Assembly: GCA_012976225.1 (NCBI GenBank)
Contig: JAAVVG010000011.1
Span: forward strand, 124,001-188,000
DNA from: Golubevia sp. BC0850
Lineage: Eukaryota; Basidiomycota; Exobasidiomycetes; Golubeviales; Golubeviaceae
Direction of reading: 5' to 3'
DNA length: 64,000 nucleotides
Each line of letters begins with the position of its first letter. Within the stretch, counting starts at the first letter, position 1. The notes beneath the pieces were generated by a model that searched no databases, had not been told where the DNA came from, and worked only from the letters and a program-made list of their open reading frames with translations. A program made the position numbers and the translations under genes. Shown here in pieces: positions 1 to 11,046 of this stretch.

Positions 1-1
1 T

Positions 2-2635
2 ACTACTGCTTCCGGTCTGAAGCCACCTCAAACTAGGGTAGCCAAGACTTCTGATCCCAAGCTTGCTTCCACTTCAAGTGCTACAGCTAAGAGCTCGAAG
101 TCCCTTGCAACCTCTACTACTTCTCGTCCAGCAAAAGCAGCAGCTACTTCACGGCTTCGCCTTCCAACCACGTCTTCCAAACCTGCTGCCATCGCTAGCA
201 AGCTTGCTAGTGCCGCTCCCACCTCAGCTCCAGCCTCTCGTCTACCCAAATCTCAAGCATCTGTCGCCTCCGTTGCCCATACCTCTGGAATCGCTAGACC
301 AAAGACTTCTTCGATCCGTCAGCCTACCATTCCTGTCTCGATAAAGAGAACCACTCCAGCTGCTCCCTCAAACGGCAAGGATCCAGCAGCTTCCATGTCC
401 ACAGCTCGTAAACCTGGGTTACCTGCTCCAAAGGCTGTGCAGACGAAGAAGCTACCAATCACTTCCAAGTCTTCGACTCAAGCCACTGTCGATCCAGTGC
501 CTAGTGCCGCAACTTCTTCTGAGAACGCAGCTGGTCAAACTCCTGCCGCCCTACCAGCGTCAACCTCCTCAGGTGAAGATGACACTTCCTCAGGCGGGGA
601 CTCTAATTCGGCTTCGAAAGATGAAGGGTCGAACAAGGAAGAAGAGATGGGAGAATCTCAGGCTGCTTCTGCCTTGACTGTCGCCAACTCAAGACCAGTC
701 GATCAGCATCAAGGAAAGGCTCCCTTTTCAGACCCTGCGACAGACCAACATCAGCCATCAATCTCCAAGCCAGAAGGTTTTTCCTCTACAGAGCTTCATC
801 AGGTGGAGTCAACATCACTCGAAGGTCCAGGATCTGCAGTCGCTCAATCCGAGCAAGGTCCTGAAGAAAAGAAAGTCTCTGCCGCCCAAGAGCCTACGCC
901 TTCGATCTCAACAGCTCCAATCACCGCCGAGACCGAAGCTCAACCTCAGGTTCAATCACAAGTGCGACCTATTCGTCGTCTCATCACTGGAACTCCCAGG
1001 GAAGCGGCGAGAGAGGCAGCTGCAGCAGCTGCTGCGTTGGCGGCTGAGATGAGTAGAAAGGCGGTACCAGAGATTCAAGAAGAGGTGAGTTCGAAAAGAT
1101 ATTGTCCGAGTGTCTAGATGGTCTCGGAAGTCTTACCCTCCTCCCTTTCTCTCTCTCGTTCCATCCTTAGCCCCCTGCTCTTGCTGCGTCCAAGCCAGTC
1201 GGATTACCTAGCACGACGTCCGCTGCCAGACAGACACCAAAGTTGACTTCTCCGATCAAGCCCACTCGAGACATGGCTGCCGTTCTAGCGCATCATCAAG
1301 CTCAATCTCAAGGTCCTAAAGCCAGAAGAGTCAAACCTGGTTCTCCAGAGGAGATGGGGATCTCTCCTGTCGTCCTAGCCGTCTCTGCTCTTCCGCCTGT
1401 CCAGGTTCCGAACGCAGCCTCTCAGTCGATGAGTCCGGCTAAGACTCCGGTCTCTCGATTTGGATTCCCTGGTTCGGCGCAGCCTGCTAGAGGAGGAGGC
1501 AATCCTTCAGACGTCTCAACAGCCTCAAATCCATCAATCGCATCTGTCCCTCAGCAGCAACCGCTGGATTCCCAGTTCTCTCCTATGAAAGCGGCTCGTC
1601 GTGCTTTCCAGCTCGGTTCAGGAGTCGCCCTAAGCAGCGATTCAGTCGCTTCTTGGAGCGACGATCATCGATCTGTGGCGACCACGACGGGCAAGTCACT
1701 GCGTTCAAGAGCAAAGAAAGCCACCACATCGAGCTCTAAACCAGTCTCGGAAGACGCCGAAGGTCTAGCATCTTCAGAACGCTCTCAACAAACCAGACGG
1801 CCTCGAGCAGCTCGTACAGCCTCTTCGTCCACCTCGGCTCCGATTTCAGATTCGAGTGCTGCTGCTCCCTCGACTTTGGACACGGCGCCAGCTCCACCAA
1901 TGTCTACAGCTGAGATCGCCAAGCTGACCAAGCGCAACACCAGAATCAACGAGGTCTACATGGCCATGCTGGACAAACGACCTGTCCAGATGGAAGGGAG
2001 ACGGCCAGCCAGCCCGACCAGCAAGATCAAGAGAGTTGATTCTACCAAGCAAGAGAAGCGAGAAAGAGCGGACAGAGCCAAGAGTAGAACCGGGAACTCT
2101 GAATCTGAGTCCTCAGACGAGGAAGAGAGTGGAAACGACGCAAGTGCTAGCGACGATGACGAGTCTCTGCCTTTGATCGGCATGACGGAGTACTTCAACA
2201 GACATACCAAAGGAGCCGGTGAGGAAGAGAGGTTCGAAACACCTCCCAGAGTGACTTCTAGAAAAGGCAAAGGAGTCAGGTGGCACAAGTCTCTATTCCT
2301 TGGTCCAAGCGAGGCGCCTGCAAACTTGGTGGCTGAGCCAGAAAATCGACCTGCTGTCGCAGATGTTGATCTCAAGAGGAACAGACCTAGGAAGAGCTGC
2401 GTTGGAAAGGTAAGTCAGATGAAAGGGCACATGGTTGTAATCTTTCAAGAAGTTAGCGACCTGCCTCTTTCGAACGAGTTCACTGACACTTGTTCCTTTT
2501 CTCTCTCACCTTCAACAGATGGTCCCTCTTGATGAGAACGGGAACCTTGTCAATGCAAATGAGCCACTTTCCCCTCGATACAGAAGAACCAAGGTGCTGA
2601 TTGCACAGCTTGTTTACGAAGGTGAACATCTTTGA
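2..2635 (+). CDS. Low-complexity Ser/Ala/Pro-rich protein, 5' end outside window
   Basis: Partial gene, open from the left edge. Exons are 2..1084, 1171..2409 and 2519..2635; both introns (86 and 109 nt) start GTGAGT or GTAAGT, end in AG and are phase 0. At least 812 residues are visible. The chain is rich in Ser, Ala, Pro, Thr and Lys, with an alanine run near the end of exon 1, an acidic Ser/Asp/Glu stretch near 2100-2170 and a short conserved-looking segment KGKGVRWHKSLFLG before the third exon. The last exon encodes a compact 38-residue tail ending in EGEHL. No catalytic domain is visible. The composition suggests a disordered nuclear or cytoskeletal scaffold, but that is inference. I do not recognise the family. 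Exon structure is well supported, function is not. Confidence 0.75.
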
Positions 2636-3296
2636 AGCTCGAATCTGTCTTTCTGTGTCCACTTCATATGACCATTTCACATGTAGTTCACACATGACAA
2701 GACTCTGCTTGTATTTCAAGAGCTTTATATTGATTGCAAGGGAAAGGAGAGAGTGAAGAAAGAAGGTGAGAAGGAAAGAAAAGGATAGAAAGGACAAAAG
2801 AAGGCAAAAGCAGTTGAAGGAAACAAGACATCAAGCAGGAAGTACAGAGGCAAGGAAAATAAACAGAGGAAAGAGAGCTGGAGAATAAAGAAACACGTGA
2901 AGGAGAGACTGATGAATAGAAGATGAGAGAAGGGGCCCCGAGTGAATTGAGGTGCCCGCTTGCAATCTCTTCAAGAGAATAATAAGAAAAATGTGGTAGT
3001 AAAGACGGCGAGAAGAAGTCGTAGGAGAACATGCGAGAATTATAGAGAGAGAGAGAGAGAGAGAGAGAGGGGACAAAAGAACGAGAGTGTGTGGTTGGAA
3101 GAGAGACGAGTTGACAGAAGAATTGAATTCACTTGATACATTGTCGACTTGGATCCGAGCTTGTTTTTGTTGTGGTTTTGAAGAGTGGAGTGCTGGAGTG
3201 GATGAGGTATCAACCCTGGGCTTGAATAAAGTTGAGATTGGTGAATCGAAGGGAAAGGGGGTATTAAAAAGATTGTGTGTTGATGAGAAAAGATGT
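2636..3296. other. Convergent intergenic region, purine-rich on the + strand
   Basis: Gap between two genes that end toward each other. The + strand is strongly A/G-biased from about 2720 to 3110 and holds an AG repeat. AATAAA-like hexamers occur near 2866, 2884 and 3224. Open frames here are low-complexity shadows. Confidence 0.6.
3044..3069. repeat. (AG)13 microsatellite
   Basis: Thirteen uninterrupted AG units inside the purine-rich convergent region, read directly from the sequence. Confidence 0.95.
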
Positions 3297-6200
3297 TCAG
3301 CTGAGCTGAGACCAGCCTTCTCTCTGTCTGCTTCTCTCATTCTCGTCTTCATCTTCTTCTTCGACATCAGAGTCGAAGGCAGGAAGAGCACCGACCTTGG
3401 GCGGCCCAGTGCTCATCTGTCTTCTTGCTGGAGGAAGGGGAGGATGAGACTTCTTCCCAATTGGAGCTGACGCCCTACGCATCAGCATCGACGGAGAATT
3501 CCTGGTTGGTACTGGAGGAGGCTGGTTGTGGTAGTGTCTAGCTTGCTGGAAGTCCGAATCTGGAGTTGGAGCATCGTAAGCTTCGTTTTGTGAAGTTCCG
3601 TCGTCGTTTGGGCGATTGAAAGCTTCACTGTCTTGCATGAGACCATGGCGAGCCTCGTTCAGAGGCTTGCCTCTAGCTCTCTCAGCAGCACTTGCTAGCC
3701 ATCTGTGTCTCTCGACGAGACCAACTGCATCCTGTCCGATCAGATCGATTGGTCGTTCTCCTTTCTTCTTGATTGGATTCGGCTCGTTCTCTCCAATTCT
3801 AAACGTTTCCGTGAAGCGATCTCTGATCGATCCAAAGTGGTCCCCGTTCAGAGTATTTCGTTTCCCGGCCCATCCAGGAGCAGTCCCTGTCCTGGCGATA
3901 GAGCTTCCAAGAACCTCGTCTACCGGACTGATAGGACCGCTGGTGCTTGAAGAGAAGGAATTAGTTCTTTTTGAGACCGGTCTGTCTGGTCTCGCAGTAG
4001 CCGCTCTTGGAGTTCCATCTTCCTTCTCGAGGTGAGATACCAGATCCGTGATAGCTCTCTGTTGGGGAGGCACGAGTCTCAATCCAGAGCTCGAGGAGCC
4101 GTCCTTATCTGGCTTGATTCCAGCGTACTTTCCTGCGAGAGCAGAAGCAAATTGTGTTGCTCCTGCAGTAGGAGCAGCGGCTCCGTTGTTTCCAGGAGTA
4201 GGAGGTAGAGGACTGAGGGCAGGCGCTTGAGAAGAGAAGGCATGGCCAGAGGTTGCTCCATAGGCTGGAGAAGAGTCTAATCGTCTTCTCGAAGGTACGA
4301 GAGGGGCCTGCTTTCCGTGTAGAGTCTTGCTTCTTCCCAGAGGTCGGTCCTTGAGAATCGAAGCATCAGGAGGAACTGGAACGAAGCCTCTCTCGACATC
4401 TCTCTTGTTCATGAAGAAGGGGTGGTTTCTTTCGATGCTAGCAGCGCTTTGAGCTTGAGAGCTCAACGTCTGGGCATCCGTGTTGTCCAGAACTGATTCC
4501 GACTCTCCATCTCCTTCTTCCGGACCATCCACTAGGGAAGATCTCTGGAGCTCTTCCTGCTCTTCCAGCCAAGACGGAAGTCCAGACTTGATACCCCCAG
4601 CTCCTGCGCGACCCAGCGATTGAGTAGACATGTGAGAGACGGCTCTGTTAGAGACTGGCAGTCCTCTGGCACCTTCTGGATAGTTGTACGATGGCTTAGG
4701 AGCCACTGTTTGAGGTAGACCGCTGAACTTCTTGGTGGGTGATCTCTGAGGTGGAGGAAGCGGAGGAGCGTCCATATCCACCGAGTTACCTCGAAGCAGA
4801 TGAGTTGGGATGTCACTGACAGATCTTCTAGGATCGAACTGATTTGTTCCTCTGCTGTTACTGTGACCGTGTCTTCTCCTTGTCTCTGGGTGCTTTGGTG
4901 GACCTTGAAGTTGATGACCTCCGCTCGTGTGAGATTGACCTCCGACTCCAGCCAATTCGCTTCCTCCAGCAGCGACTCCTTCCAGTTGAGCTAAGACAGT
5001 CTCGTCGGCCGTCTGACCTGTCAGAAGTCTAGGAGCTGCTTTCTCTTGAGGCTTTCCAGTATTGCTCTGAATGACGCTGAAAGTCTTTGGAGGTAGAGCT
5101 TTCTTGGCTCTTCGAACTTCTGACCTAGCATTCAGTCCAGCTTGAATTAAAGGAGAGATAGGTTGACGAGGCGGTAGCGGAGGAGGGAGCTTTTCGAGTG
5201 CTAGAGGTCTAGGAGGAAGAGGTGGAGAAGCGAAAGGTCCTGCTCCGCCAGCATCTACCGAGTGGAGAGAGACAGGAGATCCAGCTGAGCGCATGGATCC
5301 AGCTCGACCATTTCTGATGGAAGAAGCTCCTGTGTTTCTGAAAGGGTTCGGGACTGGAGAGCTGGCGCTGGCTACCACCGGAGTTGGTCTCACGATCCTC
5401 GGCTTGCTCTGCTTGAAGGGGTTGGGAGCTGGATCGAAACCCAGAAGAACATCGATCGGAGTTGCGTAGGATAAAGTTGGAGCTGGAGTTGGTAGAGGTG
5501 CATGGGCATGAGCCAAGACGTAGGGATTCGAGTTGGGGGCCGGCGTCGCAGTAGAATTCTCTGCAGCTCCATCTCTGAAAGGATTGGCACTTGCGCTTCC
5601 AGATCCTGAGACTCTTCTGCCGTCCACGTGAGAGGTTCCTGCAGCTGTTCCTGTTGAATGTTTTGGGGTAGGCTTGTAGAGCTTAGGTGCACTTGAATGG
5701 AGGGCGGTTGCTGACGTAGACGTAGAAGGTTGATCGAGAGAAGGCTGGACTTGAGAAGATAGAGATGGCTTCGTCTTGATCGGTACCGGTGGAGCCCGAG
5801 AAGGAGATAAAGATACAGTCGCCGTTTGAGCTGCTGCTGCTGCTTGAGCTGCGGCAGAGGAAGGATGTTGAGGAGGAGGTACTGGAGGAGGACCTAGACC
5901 AAGCTTCGAAGGCGACGATGTAGGGGAGTCCTGTATCTGAGGAGGAGAGGCTGAATTGAGAAAAAACGATCTGATAGTTAGTCATCGAGATGCAGAGCGG
6001 GGGACCATTCCTTCTGAGAGAGGAAGATGTGTGGTGTGTTCTCTGCTGGGATCGGACTCACTCTGAGTGAAGAGCAATCGCTTCGAAGGGATTTGTCCTT
6101 GTTGGATCCAAGAAGCTAGTCTCATGAGAGCATAGAAGTGACCTGGTTCGAAGCCCAGAGGCGTCCGCTCGAAGAGAGACAGAATCTGTAGTGGGTATGA

Positions 6201-6975
6201 GGAGGAGTTTTGGGGTGGTCGATTGAGTTGGAAAAAGCGGCAAGAAGGAAGGAAGTTGGGAGATTGTGTGAGTCCACTGAAGTTTTCGTTCTGAAATCAT
6301 AACTTCTCAGAAGAATGAAAGAGAGATGGTCCTCGACAGGAATTGAGGTGAGGTGAGCCCGGCCCGGGAGAGCAAAGCTTTTCTCCCATGCCTCTCGAAG
6401 GCGGTGTGCGTTGGTGGGTACGAGCTGCCTCAGGAGGACAGATCAGACATCGATAGGCCTGAGAATGATATTATCTACCTCATCATGGTGATACAATCCG
6501 ACTCTATGAGAAGAGAGTACCTTTGTTGATAGGCAATCGAGTGGATGCCATCTTCTCGAGGCCACCACCACCCTCCAGATAACGTCACTTCTCACTGACG
6601 CCAACCTCTCAATCCTGCTTGGCTTCGACTCTAACTCACCTTGATCTCATCTTTCAACTGCAAGCCCGTCTTGTTCCTCATCCACTTGAGAGCCTCTTGT
6701 TCATCCACCAAACCTTTCTGACCACTTGGAGCAGGTTTCAATCTACTGAACCAGATTGGGAAAATGTCGAACTCGTCTGAAGACAAGGCGGTGGGATCTA
6801 AGAAGCACCTCCTTGGATCAGAGTCTGATGTATGATCCATTCCTAAGATTGGAGGTTGAGGAGTTGAAGCTGAGGTGATAGAAAGAGAATGGCTGGAAGC
6901 TGTAGTATTTGAGGTAGCAGTTTGAGAAGATGAGGAGAGAGATCTTGAATGGTTTGACTGACTGGACATTGCCAA
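3297..6975 (-). CDS. EH-domain-like protein with NPF motifs
   Basis: Three exons on the minus strand: 6975..6640, 6185..6062 and 5950..3297, giving 1037 residues; phases 0 and 1 join cleanly. The start ATG is at 6975. The N-terminal module (about residues 60-153) runs from DEFDIFPIWFSRL through DEQEALKWM and EIK, then across intron 1 into ILSLFERTPLGF and GHFYALMRLASWIQQGQ. It resembles a divergent Eps15-homology (EH) fold of fungal adaptors. The rest is long, Pro/Ser-rich and probably disordered, with polyproline patches (PPLPPRP, PPVPIKTKP) that could bind SH3 domains. Three NPF tripeptides lie near residues 276, 330 and 355; NPF is the classic EH ligand. The likely role is an endocytic or cortical scaffold (inference). 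Intron 1 is long at 454 nt. The EH assignment is moderate; the gene model is strong. Confidence 0.7.
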
Positions 6976-7807
6976 TCTTTTGAGTAGATTGATGATATCT
7001 TCTCCTTCGCTGCTTGCTGAAAGAAGATATTGAAAGGAGAGAAGGATATGTGGGATGGATTGGCTTGGTGGAGCAGGAGGATCTGCGACTAATCCAGGCC
7101 TTCTTGAGAAATATTATTCTTGTTGCCTCCGGATATACTCGCACAACTTGGAAGAATTTGTTTTTGGATAGATGTGAAGATAGACACCTGAAGGTAAAAC
7201 TCAAACACTATCCTGAAATCCACCTCTACAAAGACAGCGAAGCAACGGGGAGACTGAGGAGACACTGCCTTGGTTCCAACCCTTGGCTCACTAGGTGTGG
7301 CTCTCTCAATCTCTGACATCTGACGCCAGATAGCTTGAAACACTTTCTTTTTTCTCTAATACCGAAGAATCGGAGGGCAAACGGGGCACCTTGAAGCTTG
7401 AAGAGAGATGACCAAATGGCAAAAGACAAGTTCTCCATTGGAGGCTCGGGCCCAGACATGCCGTCGACAAGCAAAGGCGGTTTTCAATTTTCTCGCGAGA
7501 CATTTCGATACATTTCAGAGACAAAAGAAGGAGACAGAGAAGGGGATTGAACCTACTAATTGGACAAGGAGAAGAGTTTAACTAGCAATTTCGCGAGAAG
7601 CATTCTAAGGGGAGGGCTACAGAAGAAAAGAGAGGCAAGAAGAAAAGAGGTATTTTATAAAAGGGAGTTGTTTTTCGTGATTGTTTTCTTGATTTATTCG
7701 TTTTTAGAAAGGAGAGACTAAGGATTCGAAGTTGGTGACTTGTTGATAGATTGGAAGTTGGATCTCGAGGATAAAGCTCGAGATTGTTCTTAAAGAGTCG
7801 AAACTTC
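6976..7807. other. Intergenic region between two minus-strand genes
   Basis: Holds the upstream region of the EH-like gene and the 3' region of VTS1. Several short open frames occur on both strands but none shows conserved protein sequence or splice logic. I see no RNA gene or repeat. Confidence 0.6.
7693..7698 (-). terminator. Candidate poly(A) signal of VTS1
   Basis: AATAAA on the minus strand about 110 nt beyond the VTS1 stop codon. Fungal 3' processing often lacks a strict hexamer, so this is only a candidate. Confidence 0.35.
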
Positions 7808-10395
7808 CTACTCTGCTGACTTCTCTTCAGAAGCAGCACTCTCGTTGGCAGTAGTAGATCCTGGAGGAGCTGGAATGTTATACTTCTCTCGAACGAGTTC
7901 AAAAGTCTTCAACATCTTTCTTCTAGCTCCGAGGGCAGCTACTCCCTTGTCCTCTAGAGCCTTATCGTCCATAGTGACCATCTCTCTCCAGTTAGATCCT
8001 TCGAAGTTAGGCTTGTACTTATGAAGACGCAATTGTCTCAACCAAGCTCCAACATCGTTGAGAACCGAGATGTCAGCCACCTCTTCTTCCTTCTCGCCTG
8101 CAGCTCCTGCTCCACCGGCGGAGGTTGGAGTCTTGAGAGGAGCTGAGGCTTGAGTCGGACGAGGTGAACGACGTCCTCCGGCGCTTCCTGGTGGGTTTGG
8201 AGATAGAGCGTTTCCGAAGGGTCCTCCAGCGAAGGCTTGACGACCAGATCTACCTCCAGCAGAGTTGGGTGGTTGTTGACCTTGCTGTTGGAATTGCTGA
8301 CCACCTTGAGTTGCCATAGCAGCCATGGCTTGTTGTTGTTGTAGCATCTGTTGTTGCATGGCTAGGAATTGAGCAGCGTTGATGTTGTTGAGTCCTCCCA
8401 TCGCGGCCATCGCGTGCATCATCTGCATGTTCATCGGATTTCCCATTCCGCCAGTTGGTGATTGGAGACCAGCCAAGGCGTTTGGAGAAATGGGGATATT
8501 GAATCCGAACTGATTGGCTGAGGGAGAAGCATTCATTCCATTCCAACCAGAGGCCATGTTGGGAGAGAGTCCAGGGCTCAATCCCATGTTTCCAATGTTG
8601 TTGGCTCCTCCTCCATTGTTGCTTCCATCGTACATTCCAGTCATCATTCCTTGATTGGGGTTTTGACCACTTCTTTGATTGGAAGGTTCGTTACCAGACT
8701 TGCGTCTGAACTTGGAGGCGTCCTTGTCGATGACGACTCTCTCGTTTGCTTGACCTCCCATCGAGGCTAATTGAGCAGCTGCAGCGTCGAGATTAGAGTT
8801 GGTCTCGGCGTTTTGAGATTTTTCGTCGTACATGTTGACCATGGGAGAGTTGACCATGCTAGCCCAGTTACCAGCGGCTGGGCTGATAGGAGAGAGTTGA
8901 TCGTCGAGAGGACCACTGGCACGAGGAGAGCGAGTCACGTTCGAGAGACCATCGGTAGATTTTGGACGAGAACCAGAGTCTGCGCTTGGATTGGGAGATC
9001 CGGAGCGCTCTTGAACTTGATCCAGGCTTCCAGAGAAGTTACGAGAACCTTCGCCAGCTGTGAGAGTTCCGGGGGCAGAGGTTCGATTGGCCTTCAGCTT
9101 GGCTCTCTGAGCTGCTAGCATGGCTGCTGCGTCGTTGTTTCCCGAGTTCATGTACATGGCAGCGGCTTGAGGAGATAGAAGTCCGGCTGCGTCATAGGAT
9201 TGACGGGAGTAAGGAGACTTGAGAGCTGCTGCACCTGGGGACTTGAGGCCCATAGAAGCTAGCTTGTGCTCCATTTGCTCAGCCATGGACGCTGAAGAAA
9301 AGCGAAGAGATAACAGGGAGAGCGAAGTTGAAAAAGGGTCAGTTTCTCACCTTCCTCGAAAGAAGTCACGCATACAACCGACTTACAGTTGGGATTGTTA
9401 GGAGACAGCAGAGCGCTCATTGGATCACTTCTGGCCATCTGTTGTAAGACAGTAATGAAGAAACGGATCTGAACTTGAGTAGACTCTTGAAGCAAAGAGT
9501 AAAGAGCGGCCGTGCGCTCTGCCTCAGAAAGAACGCGGAACCCTGCGAGTGGGGAAGGGAGGAAAGGACAAGATTTGGGGAGGAAGGAGTGAGCTCGCTG
9601 CAGGAGCCATGGCGCTTTGGAAGTCGAGTCAAATACGAGAGATGACTGACATTGTTCAATTGCACTGAGCTCTTCCTTGAAGTTCTGATCGAGAGAAGCA
9701 GCAGCCATCTCCTCTGGAAGATGGGATTGATCAGTGGGAGAGGAGGAGCAAAAGTCAGAGGTCCATTCTAAAGTTGTGTTACTTGTAAGGCGATTGATAG
9801 AGTGATATACTCGCCTAAAGTAGCTTCATAGTGTTGCAAGTCTTCGAACCACTTGTCGATGGCATCAGCTGCGAGTGGGGAGAGAGGGAGGACAAGGGCA
9901 TGCAAGGTCAGCACTCGCTCTACGTGCAGCGAAACTTCCAGCTATTCAAGTGAATGGAGTGCTGAATGTTAGCTCCTGATGAGACAGCCCACCAGAACAG
10001 ATGCTCTTTGCACTCCTTCGCCCTCCTCGCACTGAAGGCTTCCTCCCTCCTGCCTCCCCATCTACTCGAGACTAGACTCGAAACTAACCTTCAGGAGTAC
10101 CTTGTTGTTGAGCAGCCATATGAAGCATCTCAGAACTAGGTCTCATCCCTCTAGGGGTTCCAGGAAGTTGGCCAGTAGCACCCAAACTTGGACTACGAGT
10201 TGGACCTCCTACACCATGTTGAGCTTGCTCTTGAGCCATTCTCATCATAGCTTCTGAAGCATTGGTAGATTGTTTACCACTTCCAAGTGAATATCTTGAA
10301 GCGTTTGGATTTGGAGAAGAATTCCCTACTGGTGAGGAAGTTCTATGAGAATTAGGATTCCCACCTGGTGATTGTGGTGGACGTAGACCAGACAT
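7808..10395 (-). CDS. VTS1: Vts1/Smaug-type SAM-domain RNA-binding protein
   Basis: Five exons: 10395..10089, 9868..9815, 9713..9651, 9542..9387 and 9291..7808, encoding 687 residues. The N-terminal conserved block is assembled only after splicing: [20 protein letters not shown], then [20 protein letters not shown] and [18 protein letters not shown], the hallmark of Vts1 proteins. The middle is Gln/Asn/Gly/Met-rich and disordered. The C-terminal SAM domain (about 594-662) includes [13 protein letters not shown] and [14 protein letters not shown], the basic surface that in Vts1/Smaug binds a hairpin RNA loop and recruits deadenylation. The protein acts in cytoplasmic mRNA decay. The intron at 9714..9814 has a GC donor (GCGAGT). 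The start ATG at 10395 opens a short Pro/Ser-rich leader. Identity is very secure. Confidence 0.96.
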
Positions 10396-11046
10396 AATCG
10401 TTGGGTTAAAAGGGTTTGAGGTTTAGAGTAGAAGTTTGTTTGTTTTTGGTAACTTGAGTTTGCCTACCTGCGATACAATCGTCCAGAGGCTTTGAGTCTT
10501 AAAGAGAGAGTTGAAGGGAGTGGGTAGTGGGAGCGAAGAGGATGAAAGTTGTATGAGGTTGTGTAGACCAGCTTGTCGGGAAGAGAGTTGAGTTCTGAAT
10601 GACCTTAGAAAAGAGTTAAGACTTCAAGTCAACACCAAAGAACGAGTCGATTCGAAGAATAGGATGGAAGGATGGGAGGACGGTGCAGCCAGCGAGCCAA
10701 CGCCAGTGTTGGTCACAGACGACCACGAGGCGGCACTCAGTAAAGCATAGGAGCCACTCTAATAAGTCGAATCGTGATCTAGAATAGGAATGAGAACTAA
10801 ATGCTTGCTGTGATGGTAGAGTACATAAGAATGAGTCAGAATGAAGAAGTGCTTATTGTATCAGTGTTCTTATTGTTGGGAAAGGGGGATTTACAGTTTC
10901 GTCGTCATATTTACTTTCTCGGATTTGAGCTATCAATCACTATTGACGTTATCATCAAATAACAAATAACAAAATCGGCAGTGCTTTCGAAGAACCAGCT
11001 GAGTTCCCTCCATGTTTTTCTCTTCCCAACCTGTCTCCCTCTCCAT
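10396..11046. other. Intergenic region upstream of VTS1
   Basis: About 650 nt between the VTS1 start and the stop of the zinc-finger gene, both on the minus strand. It should contain the VTS1 promoter and 5' leader and the zinc-finger 3' UTR. No coding sequence, repeat or RNA gene seen. Confidence 0.6.

Noticed and set aside
2831-3391. 186-residue minus-strand frame over the purine-rich region
   Set aside because: Ser/Leu/Pro low-complexity translation of the AG-rich tract; overlaps the end of the EH-like gene in another frame.
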